64,000 nt of DNA from Caenorhabditis elegans (Eukaryota; Nematoda; Chromadorea; Rhabditida; Rhabditidae): NCBI RefSeq assembly GCF_000002985.6, contig NC_003279.8:1116001-1180000 (forward strand), read 5' to 3'. The position numbers were made by a program, and so were the translations under genes. Of this stretch, positions 55,901 to 64,000 are shown piece by piece. The notes under the pieces were generated by a model that saw nothing but the letters and a program-made list of their open reading frames with translations, did not search any database and was not told the origin of the DNA. The first letter of the stretch is position 1. Each line of letters begins with the position of its first letter.

Positions 55901-58900
55901 TGCTTTAACTTTTTGAAAAATTAATTAGGGAAAACTCTAAAATTTTCAATTTTTCGTGTTTAATTTTCTCTAATTTTCAAAAATAAAATCAAAATTTAAA
56001 AAATTTACTCTAAAAAATTCTGAAAAAAACTTTAAATTTAATTTTTCTGCATAGTTTTCTTGTTTCCACTATTTTTATTTTTCAAATATTTTTAAATAAA
56101 TTGAGTTACAGAAAAAAATTTCGATTTTTTTTGAAAATTTTTAAAGAGCTTCAGAAAAAAAATTATTAACTTTTTGTACAGTTTTCTAGCTTTCATAATC
56201 ATTTTTAAAGGTGGAGTACTGAAATTTGGAAAATATATTTAATAGATTCCAAATTTTCCCCTAATTCCGAATATCTATGTGAAAAAATCCAAAAAAAAAT
56301 TCCCCTAATTTTATATTTAAGCTTGAAATCGCTTGTTCCGGAATCGCTTTTTTTCAAATTCGCGCCCAAAGAAATTCGCATTGGAGCGCTTTTTTTTTAA
56401 ATTTTCTTCATTTAAATATTTCATTTATTTTTCGCCGAATTCAGTTTTTCAAAATCAGTTGCATTTATTTTTGTCGAAAAAAACCGATAAAAACTCGACT
56501 AAAATGAATGAAACTAGTTTTAAAAACACTGAATTCGGCGAAAAATAAATAAAATAAATATTTATAAATGAAGAAAATCAAAGCGCGCTCCAATGCGAAT
56601 TTCTTTGGGCGCGAATTTGAAAAAAGTGATGCCGGAACAAGCGATTTCAAGCGTGCATATAAAATCAGGGAAATTTTTTTTTGATTTTTTCACATAGATA
56701 TTCGGAATTAGGGGAAAATTTGGAGTCAGTTAAAAATATTTAATAGATTTCGGTACTCCACCTTTAAAAATGATTATGAAAGCTATAAAACTGTACAAAA
56801 AGTTAATAATTTTTTTTCTGAAGCTCTTTAAAAATTTTCAAAAAAAATTAAATTTTCAAAAGAAAATTTTCAAAAGAAATTTTTCTATTTTTCTAAAAAA
56901 AAAATTTTTGTAAAGTTTTTTCACAAATTAAATTTTTTTTTTCTGTAACTCAATTTGTTTAAAAATATTTGAAAAATAAAAATAGTGGAAACAAGAAAAC
57001 TATGCAGAAAAATTAAATTTAAAGTTTTTTTCAGAATTTTTTAGAGTAAATTTTTTAAATTTTGATTTTATTTTTGAAAATTAGAGAAAATTAAACACGA
57101 AAAATAGAAAATTTTAGAGTTTTCCCTAATTAATTTTTCAAAAAGTTAACGCAGAAAAATACTGAAAATTAATCAAAAACTAAAACAAATAATTGAAAAA
57201 AAAATTTTTTTTGGGACAATTTTTTTTTCAGACATTACACGGATTTCTGGGTTCCGACAATTCCTTATAAATACAGAAAGATGTGCGCCTTTAAAGGTTA
57301 CTGTAGTTGTAAAAATTATTTTTTTCCCACGATTTCGGGAAAAAAATTCGCAGAAAGGAAAAGCTCGAAAATACAGTAGTACCCTCTTTAAAGGCGCAGA
57401 TTGATTTATACCGAAAAATTGTCGTGTCGAGACCCTGTATTTTTGTTCTAAAAAAGTTAAAATTGAAAAAAAGGAAATCCTGTTTTTTTATCTGAAAACT
57501 GCCAAAAAAATCAAATTCAAAAATCAAACATTTTAGAGTTTTCCCTAATTAATTTTTCAAAAAGTTAAAGCAGAAAAATACTGAAAATTAATCAAAAACT
57601 AAAACAAATATTTGAAAAAAAAAAATTTTTTGGGACAATTTTTTTTTCGGGGATCAGGGGAAATTTTGGAGTCAATCCATCTTTAAATTGCAAAAAATTA
57701 AAAATGTCGAGTTTTCAAAAAGATTTTTTTTACTGAAAAAAACCGAAAAAATCGGAATTTAAAAAACTAGGCCACCAAAATTTCACCGCGGCCACCCACG
57801 CTCTTACATGAGAATCAAAAAATGCCATATCATGGTGCAATAGCTTCTGAAACAAGTCCGACCGCATTTTCGTCGCCATTCGTTCTCCGAGAACCGTTAA
57901 AAATGTGATATAAAGAAATGTGAGAGCAGATTGTGCAACATATAGTGTCATTAAGTGCAGAGCAGATGGCTTGAGCTGTTCAAAATGAGATCGTAAATTG
58001 TTCGACTCGTCCTTGATGATTTTCACGATTCCGTTCACCAAATCGCCCAGGCATAGTGGAATTTGAATGTTGATGTAGGCTGAGAGGATGGCGCACTGCA
58101 AAAAAAACTGATAATTTTTCTCAATTTTTTAAGGAAAAATTGACTAAAATTAAAATTTTTTTGTTTTTAAAATTTTTTCTGGTGAAATTCCGAAAAAATT
58201 ACAAGATTTTCGTACAATTTAATGTAGAAATTAAAATTTTTAGCCCCCCAAAATAACTGAAAAACTTCAAATTCCGAGATTTAAAACAAAAATTTTGTAA
58301 TTTTTTGTAATTTATCCGGACAAAACCGACTTTTAGCCAATTTTTTCTTTAAATGTGGACTCCACTCTGTGGGAAAATTGCTTTAAAACATGCCTATGAG
58401 GCCATAATGACCGAATATCATTAATTCGTATGAAATCAATGAAATTTCATAGTTAAATTGGAAAATGGCAACATTTTTGCTTAAAATTTGTAAAAAATCA
58501 TGTTTTTTGGGCATTTTTGGTGATTTTCTTTCGATTTTTATGATATTTCGGCGGTTTTCACCCAATTTCATTAGAAAAAATTGAAAAAATCTCAGTTTTT
58601 GCCTAATTCCTAATTGAATTTCCGCCAATTGGATTCGTTCGTTGGAGCGCACTTGCATTATTTTCATTAATTTTTTAAAATTATTTTTTATTATTTCACT
58701 GATTTTCTTCATTATTTGTGCATTTTTATCGGAAAAAAGAACTGAAAAAGCAAGAAAAATACAAAATGTTTGTTAAAAAGTAACTGAAAATGCGTAAAAC
58801 TGTGATTTTTTGAGTTCTGAGGACGACGAGCCTGAAATTTGTATTATTCATGGAGTTTTAGGTATTTTTAGTCACTTTTTCATAAACATTTTGCATTTTT

Positions 58901-59753
58901 CTTGTTTATTTCGTTCATATTCCGATCAAAAACCCCTAAAAATGAAGAAAATCAATGAAATAATGATAAAAAAAATAATGCAAGCGCGCTCCACCGAACA
59001 AGTTCAATTGGCGGAAATTCAAATAGGAATTAGGGGAAAACTGAGATTTTTTCAATTTTTTCTAATGAAATTGGGTAAAAACCGCCGAAAAATCATAAAA
59101 ATCGAAAGAAAATCACCAAAAATGCCCAAAAAACATGATTTTTTACAAATTTTAAGCAAAAATGTTGCCATTTTCCAATTTAACTATGAAATTTCATTGA
59201 TTTCATACGAATTAATGCGGAAATTAAAGTTTTTTTGCTGGAAAATTGACAGGAAACCTGAAATAAAATTAAAAAGCAAGATTTTAGGTGAAAATTGCAC
59301 AATTTTTTGTAAGTTAACTATAAAAATACGTATTTTTCTCGATTTTTCCCAGTTTTCAACCGGATTTTTATCGAAAAATTCACCACAACTGCAGCGAAAA
59401 ACCAGCCGAAAAAGGGTTTAATCAAATTCCACAGCTCTCCGGCCGTCATTGACGCATTCTGATCCTCCGTCGTCCTCAAATGGTCGATGCGTTTGCTCAA
59501 TTTCGGAGCACATGCCGCTTTTCGTAGGGTTACAGCTCCTAAACCGGCTCCAAACCCACAAATTCGCCATGTTTTGAGTATTGTTGTCCTTGAAATCGGT
59601 TTGTGAAGCCATGGATAGCTGGAAAAGCTGCAAAAAACGGGAAAATATATGGAAAAATGGAAAATCAGCAGATTTTTGCAGATCTTACCAGTGTTTGCTG
59701 CTTTGCACGGCGCTTTTGATGGATATTTGGGATAGTTTAGATAGAATTGACAT
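46953..59753 (-). CDS. haf-6: HAF-6, ABCB8-like half ABC transporter
   Basis: Half-size ABC exporter (one membrane domain, one ATPase domain; works as a dimer). HAF-6 has been linked to efficient RNAi in C. elegans. Ten exons, high to low: 59753-59689, 59627-59384, 58095-57808, 54896-54670, 53800-53557, 51976-51652, 50583-50378, 50325-50226, 48726-48509, 47042-46953; 668 residues, all in frame. The N-terminus ([19 protein letters not shown]) is basic and serine-rich, consistent with organelle import. Membrane helices span ~85-380. ATPase motifs are all intact: Walker A GPSGEGKST (460-468), Q-loop ISQEP, signature LSGGQKQR (565-572), Walker [12 protein letters not shown] (D589, E590), switch H621. 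Best overall resemblance is mammalian ABCB8. An alternative acceptor 9 nt into exon 2 keeps frame. Introns 3, 4 and 8 carry palindromic elements. Confidence 0.92.
47100..48490. mobile_element. family D fold-back with a nested family E palindrome (haf-6 intron 9)
   Basis: Outer arms CTCCAAATTTTCCCCTGATT (47111) and its complement near 48460. The left arm is interrupted at about 47187-47921 by a complete family E palindrome (AGTGGAGTAGCGCCAGTGGG / CCACAGAGCATAGTCCACC, centre ~47555). The outer element's inner arms read GGGTTTCCTTCATTTTCG and mirror. Confidence 0.75.
48815..49345. mobile_element. family D fold-back, second copy in haf-6 intron 8
   Basis: TCCAAATTTTCCCCCTGATTC at 48829 mirrored near 49300; inner arms GCGCGCTTACATCGTTTG and CAAACGATGCAAGCACGC. 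Confidence 0.75.
49568..49759. mobile_element. MITE family A in haf-6 intron 8
   Basis: CACGTGGTGTCAGAGTGTC start, CACTACGTG end; full length. Confidence 0.8.
49898..50113 (+). mobile_element. MITE family B in haf-6 intron 8
   Basis: Starts CACGGATTCCTGGCTTCTC and has the GTTGCGTGTCGCG core. The right end fades before 50115, 113 bp from exon 8. Confidence 0.7.
50584..51560. other. AT-rich haf-6 intron 6
   Basis: Repeated AAAAAATCGAT-type stretches give a loose tandem look (50645-51110: GAAAAAATCGATNNTT about ten times). A 60-bp scrap at 51408-51465 matches the segment in the mariner at 43830-43890, inverted. Nothing else recognised. Confidence 0.5.
51998..52163. mobile_element. MITE family A in haf-6 intron 5
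   Basis: CACGTGGCCTCAGGCTGTCC start; the right end stops at GAAAGTCTGATAC without CACGTG. It begins 22 bp from exon 6. Fragments of the same family lie at 51568-51620 and 52868-52922. Confidence 0.75.
52232..52660. mobile_element. family C fold-back in haf-6 intron 5
   Basis: GAGAATGCGTATTGCACAAC at the left is mirrored at the right. The centre contains a nested hairpin of GGGGATCTGGCACTGTGCC and its complement. Confidence 0.8.
53118..53545. mobile_element. AACGGGAATTCCCGTT repeat element with 9-bp target duplication
   Basis: Ends AAGGGTGTCAATGTCCCG and CGGGAATTGACACCCTTG; interior of ~38-bp units containing ACGGGAATTCCCGTTCC on both flanks. GTTGTAATC stands on both sides (53109-53117 and 53546-53554). 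The right duplication runs into the GTGATT donor of haf-6 exon 5 (exon ends 53557). Confidence 0.8.
53845..54200 (-). repeat. pair of CCTAGAAATATCGA repeats in haf-6 intron 4
   Basis: Two ~100-bp direct copies (53845-53945 and 54092-54190), each a small fold-back: GGCCTAGAAATATCGAATTT... against TGCTATTTCTAGGCCACC, followed by GGCTCTGTGTCGATTTACG. Confidence 0.7.
54983..55499. mobile_element. two inverted family B MITEs in haf-6 intron 3
   Basis: A forward copy (54983-55214) and a reverse copy (55274-55499) separated by ~60 bp of AT-rich sequence, making a large hairpin like the pair at 30508-30984. Confidence 0.8.
55555..57495. mobile_element. 1.9-kb palindrome in haf-6 intron 3
   Basis: Centre ~56525. 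Outer arms carry ACAGGGTCTCGACACGACAA and GGCGCACATCTTTCTG. The innermost 550 bp (56212-56765) are a family D fold-back, so a palindrome sits within a palindrome. A third, shorter same-sense fragment (TTTTAGAGTTTTCCCTAAT) repeats at 57531-57640. No coding content. Confidence 0.8.
58347..59230. mobile_element. family E palindrome in haf-6 intron 2
   Basis: ACATGCCTATGAGGCCATAA and GAAATCAATGAAATTTCATA at the left, mirrored (TATGAAATTTCATTGATTTC) at the right; centre ~58820. Inner arms TTCGTTGGAGCGCACTTGC / GCGCGCTCCACCGAAC. Confidence 0.75.
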
Positions 59754-60474
59754 TAAAAACCAGGAAAAATCAATACAAATCAATAAAAATCAGTTCTTAT
59801 CAGCGATTTTTTCCGATTTTCCAAGAAAAATAATAATCGAGAAAACATAAACTCCGTGCGGCACACTTGCAAAAACCGTGCGCCCACCTTGCAATGAGGT
59901 GTTTTTATCATATTTTTTCATTTTTCGACCGTTTTTCGCAATTTTTTCTAACAAAACCTCATTTTTTGTATGAAAATGTTGAAAAAATATGCATTTTCAT
60001 GGTTAAATTGTTAAAAATCACACAATTTTCGCTTAAAATCATCTAAAATGATGAAATATTGCTCATTTTAAAAGTTGGGGGGATTTTTCAGTTTGTTTTT
60101 CAAATTTGAGCTCAAATTTTAGGCATTTTTACCTTTTTCCGATAAAAAGTGAGCGGAAATTGAAAATTTTCAATTTTAATTGTTGAAATTTCCAAAAATG
60201 CACCCGCTTTGTGATTAAATTAACACAGTTCTCATTTTCGAAGGTTTTCCGCCAATTTTCGGCAAAAATGTTGAATTTTTACATGAAAAATCTGCAAAAA
60301 TAAGTGTAAAAGTGGTAAAAAATTACGAAATATTGCTCATTGTTAGATTTTGCAATTTGAAAAATGCTTTTTTGTACTTTTTTCACCTATTTTACTCGAA
60401 TACCGACAAATTTCTCATGAATGCTATCGATTTCTCATTCCAAAACCCCTCAAAAACGCACTTTTCTTCCAGTA
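59754..60474. promoter_or_regulatory. divergent promoter of haf-6 and smg-2
   Basis: 720 bp between the two start codons with no transposon recognised, unlike most gaps here. TTCTTCCAG at 60464-60472 directly before the smg-2 ATG is a likely trans-splice acceptor. No factor sites are named. Confidence 0.5.
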
Positions 60475-63391
60475 ATGGACGATTCGGACGACGAATATTC
60501 GAGAAGCCACGGGGAAACCCTCACATTTGTGGATCCCGAGGACGATGGAGTCTCTATTGGGAACACGCAGGACTCTCAGTTCGCCTATGAGCAGTTTAGT
60601 GTGCCTACGCAGAGTTCTCAGGTAGAAAATTGCCGCATTTGTGTCAAAAAATCGAAGGAAAATTCTGGATTTTGCTGAAAAATCAAGTTTTTCACATGAT
60701 TTTTCAGAGAAATTTGTATTCAAAATCCTTTGAATTGATAGACTTTACACACTGAAAAAAACGATGAAAATCATGAAAAAAAAACCACTCGAAAATGGAC
60801 AAAACCGATGGAATTTGTGATTTTTATTTTCAATTTTTGTTCGAAAATGAGTATAATCCCGTCAATTTGCAATTTTCAGATGCTTTTTTGCCCACTTTGC
60901 CCAATCAATTTTTCGTGCAAATTTCAAGAAAAATCGATCCAAAAGCTCGAAAAAATTAGATTTTTGTGCAAAAATTGCAAAATTTTTTGAATTTGGCCAT
61001 TTTCGATTAGTTTTTCTTGTAATTTTCAAGAAAACAAACCGTCCAATTTTTTTTGGAGATGTTTTGTGATATAAATTATCTTTTCCAACAATATCAACGA
61101 TTTTCTAGAAGCTCAACGTTAAAAAAGGTTAGAAAATTAGATTATACTATTACGGGAACACAAAATTCTGAGAATGCGTATTGCACAACATATTTGACGC
61201 GCAAAATATCTCGTAGCGAAAACTACAGTAATTCTTTAAATGACTACTGTAGGTCGATTTACGGGCTCGATTTTCATTTTTCCTTCGCCAAAATCGAGAT
61301 TCCGTAAATCGACACTACAGTAGTCATTTAAAGAATTACTGTAGTTTTCGCTACGAGATATTTTGCGCGTCAAATATGTTGTGTAATACGCATTCTTAGA
61401 ATTTTGTGTTCCCGTAATAGTATAATCTAATTTTCTAACCTTTCTTAACGTTGAGCTTGCTCTGGAAAAGATAATTTATATCACCAAAAACTTGTTTTAA
61501 AAAGAATTTTTCTCATTCCTTACTGTCAGGAATCTTGGAAATTGTGATTTTTTTTTCCAATATTTTTGTTTATCGCAATTTTCAGATGATTTTTGAGCAC
61601 TTTGCCCACAATTTTTCGTGCTAATTTCAAGAAAATCGACCCAAAAGCGTACAAAAAATTCCAAGAAAATTCCAAAGCAATTTTAAAAATTCGACTCTCA
61701 AAAAAAAACACCTATTCCAGGCGACAGATCTTAATTTTAAATAAATTTTTATTCAAAATCCTCTGAAAGTGGAAATTTCAGTGGAAAAAAACCAAGAAAA
61801 TCATAGAAAAGTCCCTTAAAATCAATTTTTTTTGTCAATTTTTCAAAATTCTCAACAAAAAAAAACCCATATTCCAGGCGACAGATCTGCTGCCAGGAGG
61901 AACCGATGGAACCACCAACGATTTGCCATTTCACGACGTGGAAGACGACGAGTCGGACAGTGAAAAATCACTGACAGAAGAGCAGCAGCAGCAGAAGCTG
62001 CCGGAGCACGCGTGTCGCTATTGTGGAATCTCTGATCCTCTGTGTGTCGCCAAATGCACAGTCTGCAGGAAATGGTTCTGTAATTCCAATGATGGAACGT
62101 CGGGCGGGCATATTGTTCATCATATGGTTCGGAGTCAGCATAAGGAAGCCTACACGCATAAGGATTCACCGTGTGGTGACACTCAATTGGAATGCTATCG
62201 TTGTGGTTCGAAAAACGTGTTTAATCTCGGCTTCATCCCCGGAAAAAAGGATCAAGTCGTCGTGATAATCTGTAGAACACCGTGCGCCAGTATTGCATTC
62301 CAGAATGATGATAATTGGTCGCCCGAGGACTGGAAATCTGTAATCGCTGAAAAACAGCTGCTATCGTGGATTGTTAATGTGCCCAGCGAGGAGCAGGTGG
62401 CCAGAGCTAGGAAAATCACGTTAGTGGAGGAAAATCGATTTTTGAGAAAAATTTTAAAATAATAATTAAAGGAATTTCCAACCAAAAATGCAATTTCCGA
62501 GCGATCGAATTTTAACAATTTTTAACTAAATCTCGCCGTCCATCGACTTTAAAATACCTAAATCGAGTTGAAAACGCAAGATAATTAAATTGTATACTCA
62601 AAATTTGACGGTGGTTACAAAAAAAAAATAGTTTCCAGCCGCTTTACAAGTCGGTCAAATTTCAAATTTTAACTAATTTTAGGCCATTTTTTGAACCGTC
62701 ATAACTTGTTTTTTGAGAAGTTTCACTATGAAATTCGGTGTTTTCTGAGTTGAATAAAGCAATTTTAAAAAATTCGACTACACCACCTTTAATATTTCTA
62801 TAGCTTCGATTTTTTTGTTGATAAAAAATCTATTCCCAGTTTCCAAAAGAAATTGAAAATTGAATTTTTTTTCGAATTTTCGTGCAAAAAATTCTCAATT
62901 TCTACCGGCATTGGTGCAAAAAGCCGGAAAAACACAAGTGGTATAGTACTTTTAAATAGCTATATATATATATATATATATATGAAAAACTAAATTTTCC
63001 AGTGCTACCCAAGCAGTCCGAATGGAAGAGCTCTGGCGTGATCACCCAGAAGCAACCGTTGACGATTTAAATAAACCGGGACTCGATCGAGAACCGGATC
63101 ATGTTCAATTAAGATATGTGGATGCTCATCACTATTCGAAAGTGTTCCGTCCATTAGTTGCAATTGAAGCAGAATATGATCGAAGAGTTAAAGAATCAGC
63201 ATCACAAGCAGTCGGAACTGTTAGATGGGAACAAGGACTTCGTCAATCGGTTCTCGCGTTCTTTCATCTTCCACAATTTGCTGATGGTGTCATGAAGCTT
63301 GCGAAAGGCGATGAACTTCGATTGAAACATTCTCAGACGGTTGATGGATCGGAATGGACCAAGATTGGAAGTGTTTTCAAGATTCCTGATA
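60475..63391 (+). CDS. smg-2: SMG-2/UPF1 RNA helicase, N-terminal part (runs off window)
   Basis: ATP-dependent RNA helicase central to nonsense-mediated mRNA decay. Three exons are visible: 60475-60621, 61878-62419 and 63003-63391, the last ending in phase 1 at a GTAAGG donor; ~359 of roughly 1070 residues. After an acidic, Ser/Gln-rich start (MDDSDDEYSRSHGETL) comes the Cys/His-rich UPF2-binding zinc domain (~95-205; CRYCGISDPLC, CTVCRKWFC, HIVHHMVRSQHKEA, CYRCGSKNVF). Then come the QLLSWIVNVPSEEQ linker and the start of the 1B/stalk region (REPDHVQLRYVDAHHYSKVF, LVAIEAEYDRRVKES). Helicase motifs lie beyond the window. Intron 1 holds a family C element and a duplicate of the exon 2 acceptor that would give an early stop. 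Confidence 0.95.
61040..61500. mobile_element. family C fold-back in smg-2 intron 1
   Basis: Core arms 61148-61430 (GAGAATGCGTATTGCACAAC mirrored). Outer arms TTGATATAAATTATCTTTTCC-like and GGTTAGAAAATTAGATTATA extend the hairpin to about 61040-61500. The same composite, including outer arms, recurs at 63460-63920. Confidence 0.75.
61711..61744 (+). promoter_or_regulatory. duplicated 3' splice site in smg-2 intron 1
   Basis: ATTCCAGGCGACAGATCT at 61714-61731 repeats the true exon 2 boundary (61871-61888) 157 bp upstream, together with its A-rich lead (CTCAAAAAAAAACACC against CTCAACAAAAAAAAACCC). Splicing here would keep phase 0 and read GCG ACA GAT CTT AAT TTT AAA then TAA (61742-61744), a premature stop. 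Confidence 0.5.
62540..62800. mobile_element. half of a fold-back element in smg-2 intron 2
   Basis: GCAAGATAATTAAATTGTAT, AAAATTTGACGGTGG and CCAGCCGCTTTACAAGTCGG match one arm of the inverted repeats at 23340 and 32100. No opposing arm was found. Confidence 0.6.
62960..62983. repeat. (TA)n microsatellite
   Basis: About eleven TA dinucleotides, 20 bp before the smg-2 exon 3 acceptor. Confidence 0.9.
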
Positions 63392-63419
63392 GTAAGGGAT
63401 GGGAAAAATAAAAATAAAA

Positions 63420-63960
63420 ATTTTGAGTAGTTTTTCTTGGAATTTTCAAGAAATAACTGTCCAAAATTTTTTTTTTGGAGATTTTTCCTGATATAAATTG
63501 TATTTTCCAGTAATTTCAACGATTTTCCAGAAGCTGAAAAGGTTAGATATTTAGTTTATACTATTACGGGAACACAAAATTCTGAAAATGCGTATTACAC
63601 AACATATTTGACGCGCAAAATATCTCGTAGCGAAAACTACAGTAATTCTTTAAATGACTACTGTAGGTCGATTTACGACGCGCTTGATTTTCATTTTCAC
63701 ACGAACGAAAAAGTGAAAATCGAGCCCGTAAATCGACGCTACAGTAGTCATTTAAAGAATTACTGTAGTTTTCGCTACGAGATATTTTGCGCGTCAAATA
63801 TGTTGTGTAATACGCATTTTCAGAATTTTGTGTTCCCGTAATAGTATAAACTAAATTTCTAACCTTTTGAGCTTCTGGAAAATCGTTGAAATTATGGGAA
63901 AGTACAATTTACATCACCAAAAATCTGCAAAAAAAAAAATTTCGGTCGGTTTTTTCTTGA
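63420..63960. mobile_element. family C composite fold-back in smg-2 intron 3
   Basis: Near copy of 61040-61500 with the same outer arms (TCCTGATATAAATTGTATTTTC) and CTACTGTAGGTCGATTTACG core. The intron continues beyond the window end. Confidence 0.75.
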
Positions 63961-64000
63961 AAATTACAAGAAAAACTACTCGAAAATGACCAAAATCAAT

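Noticed and set aside
59418..59633. Alternative haf-6 first exon starting [11 protein letters not shown]
   Set aside because: Frame closes at EFD-stop. The overlapping frame continues into the conserved membrane domain and joins an upstream ATG exon (59753) in phase.

Overview
The window is nematode nuclear DNA. I read it as Caenorhabditis elegans, the Y48G8AL/ZK993 part of the left half of chromosome I. The reasons are short introns with TTTTCAG-type acceptors, trans-splice acceptors next to start codons, TTAGGC-type interstitial telomere repeats, AT-rich introns full of fold-back elements, and recognisable worm proteins (goosecoid homeobox CEH-45, AP-3 sigma, RPL-17, HAF-6, SMG-2). Identification is from memory of these proteins, not from a search.

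Layout. 1-13.1 kb: no convincing gene. It is dominated by a 7.6-kb palindromic, minisatellite-filled element (874-8485), then an AATTCCCGCC tandem repeat, a fold-back element, a pair of ~280-bp direct repeats and an interstitial telomere block. 13.2-15.6 kb: ceh-45 (+), four exons. 15.7-20.4 kb: intergenic, with three copies of one CACGTG-ended fold-back element, a tRNA-Leu relic and a 354-bp higher-order satellite. 20.5-38.4 kb: one 13-exon gene (-) for a ~1245-residue protein with over 20 C2H2 zinc fingers; most introns carry palindromic transposons. 39.4-40.0 kb: aps-3 (-). 40.6-41.4 kb: rpl-17 (+), followed 151 bp later by a small helical, probably mitochondrial protein gene (41.6-46.9 kb, +); the spacing and the acceptor at its ATG suggest an operon. 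That second gene has one 4.6-kb intron holding a multi-level nest of transposons around a broken mariner. 47.0-59.8 kb: haf-6 (-), ten exons, an ABCB8-like half transporter. 60.5 kb to the end: the 5' part of smg-2 (+, UPF1 helicase).

Exon joins were worked out by eye from splice consensus and reading phase. All six complete multi-exon models stay open from ATG to stop (218, 1245, 192, 187, 239 and 668 codons), and the partial smg-2 model is open through three exons. The genes belong to unrelated pathways (development, vesicle traffic, translation, transport, mRNA decay). The shared theme is heavy colonisation of introns and spacers by palindromic elements. The most notable signals are a palindrome family flanked by unusually long (44-48 bp) direct repeats, the giant minisatellite palindrome, a duplicated 3' splice site in smg-2 that would create a premature stop, and several elements lodged within ~15 bp of splice sites.
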